18,197 nucleotides of DNA from an uncultured Pseudomonadota bacterium (lineage in GTDB: Bacteria; Bdellovibrionota_B; Oligoflexia; Oligoflexales; CAILAO01), in NCBI GenBank assembly GCA_903832105.1, contig CAILAO010000120.1:1-18197 (forward strand), in the 5' to 3' direction. Below are positions 15,972 to 18,197 of this stretch, piece by piece (position 1 is the first letter of the stretch; the number at the start of each line of letters is the position of its first letter). The position numbers were made by a program, and so were the translations under genes. The notes under the pieces were generated by a model, which was not told where the DNA came from, did no database searches, and saw only the letters and a program-made list of their open reading frames with translations.

Positions 15972-16019
15972 ATGCATGATGAATTCACGAGGAGAGCTTT
16001 TTGGGGCGCGTCGTTCTAA
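15972..16019 (+). CDS. 15-codon ORF MHDEFTRRAFWGASF overlapping the radical-SAM start
   Basis: ATG at 15972 opens a 15-codon frame ending in TAA at 16017-16019. TAGGAG (15956-15961) lies 10 bases upstream. The last six codons and the stop overlap the start of the radical-SAM gene in another frame, so translation of the two would be coupled. The C-terminal part RRAFWGASF loosely recalls KKRFALACF on the opposite side of the spacer (F, A and F shared; R/K and S/C similar). It may be a leader peptide, a second mini-precursor, or chance. Confidence 0.3.
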   Translation: MHDEFTRRAFWGASF

Positions 16020-17320
16020 CAACTTATTCCGGCTATATAAGAGTTCCTTCCAGTCTTTGTTTGGATAATGGGCTTGCCAACCTTGCCGGATGTCTCATGA
16101 GTCACGGGCATGAAGTAGCAATAGAAGATTATAACTCGATATCCGCCATGGAACGGATGACTCCTTTAGAGGCAAGACGGGGGGATATCGCAAGGATTTG
16201 GGAAGGTTTATGCAAAACATCAAATGAGCATGAACGAAAGCAACAAATTGGCAAAATTCAAAATATTTTTTCCGTGCACCAGGAAATGGCTGTGGAGGAT
16301 ATTTTTTGGGATTTGGCAAAAAGAGTCAACGAGTCTCGGGCAACCGTAGTTGGCTTTAAATGCTGGCTAGGAGATGGCCTCCTTGCGGTCAAAAAGTGGT
16401 GTGCGATGCTACGAGGCCACTATCCAGCAATAAAAATACTGCTCGGGGGACCATGCTGCGAAATTGCACCATACCAAACCGCACAGTTTATTGAAGATTT
16501 TGATGTCATGGTCATGGGTGAGGGTGAAGAGGTTATTTCACAGGTTGTCGATTTCTTGGATGGTCGAGGAAATCTTGAAGATATCCCTGGGATTCTTTAC
16601 CGTGCAGGTTCAGTCTATAGGCAAACAGAAGCGAATCAGCGCCCTGGCCTGGATGATATGGCGAGGCCAGTGTATGATCCGGGAATTTATCGAGGGGCAG
16701 GATCAAACGATAAACTGAATTTTATTATGATTGACGAAAGCCGTGGCTGCCCTATGGGCTGCAATTTTTGTGCTCACCCCCAATTTTCAGGAAAATGGCG
16801 CACAAAATCAGTCAAGAGAATCTTGGAGGAGATTGAAGATGCGAGAAATTTACTAAAAGCAAGCTATTTTAGGTTTGCCGGTTCTAATACACCTCCCTCT
16901 CATCTCCGGGAGCTCGCGAAAAAGTTACGTGAAGAAAAGGTTGATATTAAATTTTCATGTTTTGTTCATATCAACAATATGAAAACACAATATCTTAAGG
17001 ACCTACATGAAGCTGGTTTAAGAGGCGTTTTTTACGGCATTGAAAGTGGTGATCAAGAGCTTCTTGAAAGGGCTGCGGGAAAAAGAATTGATATAGAACG
17101 CGCAGCGCACATTATAAAAGAAACGATGAATCACGAAATTTTTACCGCAGCGAGCTTCATATATCCTTTGCCATTTGAGACGAATGAGTCATCGGAGAGG
17201 ACCAGGACATTCATTATGGATGTGTTTAAGGGGGCTCATCTTGGATCGGCAAATATCCTAAATCCTAATCCGTTTCCAAAAACAAAATGGTGGAATCAAA
17301 GAAAAGAATTTGGTTTTTAA
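16001..17320 (+). CDS. B12-binding-type radical SAM protein, ended by an in-frame TAA
   Basis: A radical S-adenosylmethionine enzyme of the B12-binding-domain class, 439 residues to the stop. Residues 1-220 resemble the Rossmann-like cobalamin-binding region: GLANLAGCLMSHGHEVAIED, KILLGGPCCEIAP and the signature MVMGEGEEV (170-178). The classical DxHxxG cobalamin ligand motif is not visible. The SAM domain carries CxxxCxxC at Cys250, Cys254 and Cys257 in RGCPMGCNFCAH, and YGIESGDQELLERAAGKRI (345-363), normal for the family. The TTG start at 16001 has GGAGAG 4 bases upstream; no in-frame ATG is nearby. After the TAA (17318-17320) the same frame stays open to 17653, so the intact gene was probably about 550 codons. 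Divergent to ycaO, it may modify the same product. Function is inferred. Confidence 0.85.
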   Translation: MGRVVLTTYSGYIRVPSSLCLDNGLANLAGCLMSHGHEVAIEDYNSISAMERMTPLEARRGDIARIWEGLCKTSNEHERKQQIGKIQNIFSVHQEMAVEDIFWDLAKRVNESRATVVGFKCWLGDGLLAVKKWCAMLRGHYPAIKILLGGPCCEIAPYQTAQFIEDFDVMVMGEGEEVISQVVDFLDGRGNLEDIPGILYRAGSVYRQTEANQRPGLDDMARPVYDPGIYRGAGSNDKLNFIMIDESRGCPMGCNFCAHPQFSGKWRTKSVKRILEEIEDARNLLKASYFRFAGSNTPPSHLRELAKKLREEKVDIKFSCFVHINNMKTQYLKDLHEAGLRGVFYGIESGDQELLERAAGKRIDIERAAHIIKETMNHEIFTAASFIYPLPFETNESSERTRTFIMDVFKGAHLGSANILNPNPFPKTKWWNQRKEFGF

Positions 17321-17653
17321 TTTGACGATACAAAGTATTTAGAGGCTGGTATTCAGTTTCGAAACAAAAATATGTTTGATCCATCGTGCTATGACTTGCT
17401 TCCCTTCTCGCTAGGAAAAAGATCAAGCCGTGAAATCATACAGGACTTGGTGTCGTTTATAGCTTCTTTTAAAGAGGAAGACATTAGCTTTAACGTGAGC
17501 GATGATACAGCCATGATAGCCCTTGGATGCGGAGAAGACCCCAAAACATTCAGGGAAAATATGATGCGTGCGTTTACATTGGGTGAGATTGAAAAAGTGG
17601 GCGTGATGGTGCGGAAATTTAACGATAATACAAAATGCAAAATATCAGTTTAG
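17321..17653 (+). pseudogene. C-terminal part of the radical SAM gene beyond the nonsense codon
   Basis: Directly after the TAA at 17318-17320 the same frame continues without another stop for 110 codons, to TAG at 17651-17653. It begins FDDTKYLEAGIQFRNKN and reads as normal helical protein (REIIQDLVSFIASFKEEDIS). The first ATG in it (17372) has no ribosome binding site, so it is unlikely to be an independent gene. B12-binding radical SAM proteins usually continue well past the point where the TAA falls. A single base change (for example GAA or CAA to TAA) would explain the break; stop readthrough or a sequencing error are alternatives. Confidence 0.65.
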
Positions 17654-17656
17654 CGC

Positions 17657-17746
17657 GGCGTTGTTGAATAAATCCCGTTTCCGTTCCCCCGCTCAGCATC
17701 TTCGATGCTCGGAACGAGAGAAAAAACGGGAATTATCAACAACGCC
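17657..17746. mobile_element. 90-bp inverted-repeat element with IS903/IS5-like end (MITE-like relic)
   Basis: The left end GGCGTTGTTGAATAAATC (17657-17674) matches the 18-bp IS903 terminal repeat, as I remember it, at 17 of 18 positions. The right end, read in reverse, begins GGCGTTGTTGATAATTCCC. Inside, TCCCGTTT pairs with AAACGGGA, CGTTCC with GGAACG, and AGCATC with GATGCT around a 3-base loop, so the whole element can fold into one long hairpin. No transposase fits in 90 bp, and the flanking 9-mers do not match as a target duplication. It begins three bases after the stop of the radical-SAM frame. Confidence 0.55.
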
Positions 17747-17846
17747 CTTCGTTAAAGACCACCTGCAGTTCTTTCTCAAAAAAGGTGACTCTTAAATAGA
17801 CAGCTAAAATCCATAAATCTTCCAAATAACATATTGATATCACGAG

Positions 17847-17878
17847 ATCCCGACGGTCGCCTCCGGCTCCCTCGGGAT
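17847..17878. repeat. GC-rich hairpin, ATCCCGA/TCGGGAT
   Basis: ATCCCGA (17847-17853) and TCGGGAT (17872-17878) form a 7-bp stem around an 18-base GC-rich loop, inside otherwise AT-rich DNA. No T-run follows. It may be a dispersed intergenic repeat. Confidence 0.45.
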
Positions 17879-17881
17879 ACA

Positions 17882-17914
17882 ATTTTGATGAAAAAGGAAC
17901 TTTTTCATCAAAAT
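17882..17914. repeat. perfect 15-bp hairpin with 3-base loop
   Basis: ATTTTGATGAAAAAG (17882-17896) and CTTTTTCATCAAAAT (17900-17914) are exactly complementary around GAA. The stem is AT-rich and the flanking T/A runs are not those of a clear terminator. It lies four bases after the ATCCCGA hairpin; the two together could be a bidirectional transcription stop or a repeat relic. Confidence 0.6.
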
Positions 17915-18072
17915 CTAATTAAAATTATTAAAAGATAGTAGTTGCTGCCTTTGGGTAGATGCCATCTATCCATAGGCAATGTCTTCTTTCTCTCGATTTG
18001 TCCGCTCATGAATTTTGTTTTCCATGAAACCGACTCCAAGAGTCCTGGCAGCGTGAACTTTGTTGTGCTCGC

Positions 18073-18162
18073 GGCATTATGCCGAATTCCTGATTATGCC
18101 GAATTATCACTTCTCCCCTTTTCACCGCGCTACCTTTAACTTTTTCCATTCGGCATAATCAG
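18073..18162. repeat. ATTATGCCGAATT direct and inverted repeats
   Basis: ATTATGCCGAATT occurs twice in direct orientation (18076-18088, 18093-18105; period 17). A perfect inverted copy follows: CTGATTATGCCGAAT (18090-18104) against ATTCGGCATAATCAG (18148-18162). The first copy is itself within the palindrome GGCATTATGCC (18073-18083). Such a set looks like binding sites of a recombinase or transposase, or an operator; no matching gene lies in the window. Confidence 0.55.
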
Positions 18163-18197
18163 AGCCCTTCGAGGAATGCCAAAAGTTTATCAGGCGG

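Larger units (their letters stand above)
17748..18197. other. gene-poor, palindrome-rich right end
   Basis: About 450 bases without a convincing gene. The one plus-strand frame of note (17942-18139, 65 residues) has no ribosome binding site or recognisable motif and runs through the ATTATGCCGAATT repeats, so I do not call it. The stretch contains the hairpins and repeats listed separately, which suggest intergenic or mobile-element DNA. Confidence 0.5.

Noticed and set aside
15782..15988. 68-residue minus-strand frame containing the ten-codon ORF
   Set aside because: Its only upstream start is a GTG at 15988 without a ribosome binding site, and its extra residues show no motif. The AAGGAGG site clearly selects the internal ATG at 15814.
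17372..17653. Independent 93-residue gene after the radical SAM gene
   Set aside because: It is in the same frame as the radical SAM gene, the frame is open back to the TAA, and the ATG has no ribosome binding site. It is better read as the severed C-terminus.
17942..18139. 65-residue plus-strand frame near the right end
   Set aside because: No ribosome binding site, no recognisable motif, and it runs through the ATTATGCCGAATT repeats; it looks like chance.

Overview
The window looks like chromosomal DNA from a Gram-negative, moderate-to-low-GC bacterium. It encodes an outer-membrane-type beta-barrel protein, at least one lipoprotein, a class A penicillin-binding protein and a secreted trypsin-fold protease. 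The mix would suit a Bdellovibrionota/Oligoflexia-type or other 'deltaproteobacterial' lineage, but no marker gene fixes the taxonomy. I found no tRNA, rRNA or CRISPR array.

Layout. (1) 1-1025: mostly non-coding sequence with one small unrecognised gene (499-810). (2) 1026-5863, plus strand: an envelope block with a PBP1A-type transglycosylase/transpeptidase, a small lipoprotein, an overlapping LpoA-like periplasmic-binding-fold protein that has no signal peptide of its own, and a beta-barrel protein. (3) 5866-10394, minus strand: a three-gene operon iorA-iorB-ADP-forming acyl-CoA synthetase. This would take 2-keto acids of aromatic amino acids to acyl-CoA and then to acid plus ATP. Its IorA lacks the usual C-terminal ferredoxin domain. 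(4) 10672-14673: an OmpR-type response regulator, a convergent S1-family protease, a 64-residue membrane peptide with a strong ribosome binding site, and a multi-pass membrane histidine kinase that may partner the regulator. (5) 14654-17653: the most interesting part, a compact YcaO / radical-SAM locus arranged divergently. Upstream of the ycaO gene lies a 10-codon ORF (MKKRFALACF) with a textbook AAGGAGG ribosome binding site, followed by a 16-bp terminator-type hairpin and then ycaO. Divergent to it is a B12-binding-type radical SAM gene. Its start overlaps a second SD-preceded mini-ORF (15 codons, MHDEFTRRAFWGASF), and its reading frame is cut by one in-frame TAA. (6) 17657-18197: a palindrome-rich tail with no convincing gene. 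It holds a 90-bp inverted-repeat element whose left end is nearly the IS903 terminal repeat as I remember it, two further hairpins, and a set of ATTATGCCGAATT repeats.

Working model. The YcaO/radical-SAM locus may be a very small ribosomally made, modified peptide (RiPP) system. Its gene-hairpin-enzyme layout recalls the 7-codon mccA of microcin C, but it would use a YcaO enzyme. It may also be decaying, given the nonsense codon and the adjacent mobile-element relic. Everything about the peptide's function is inference.
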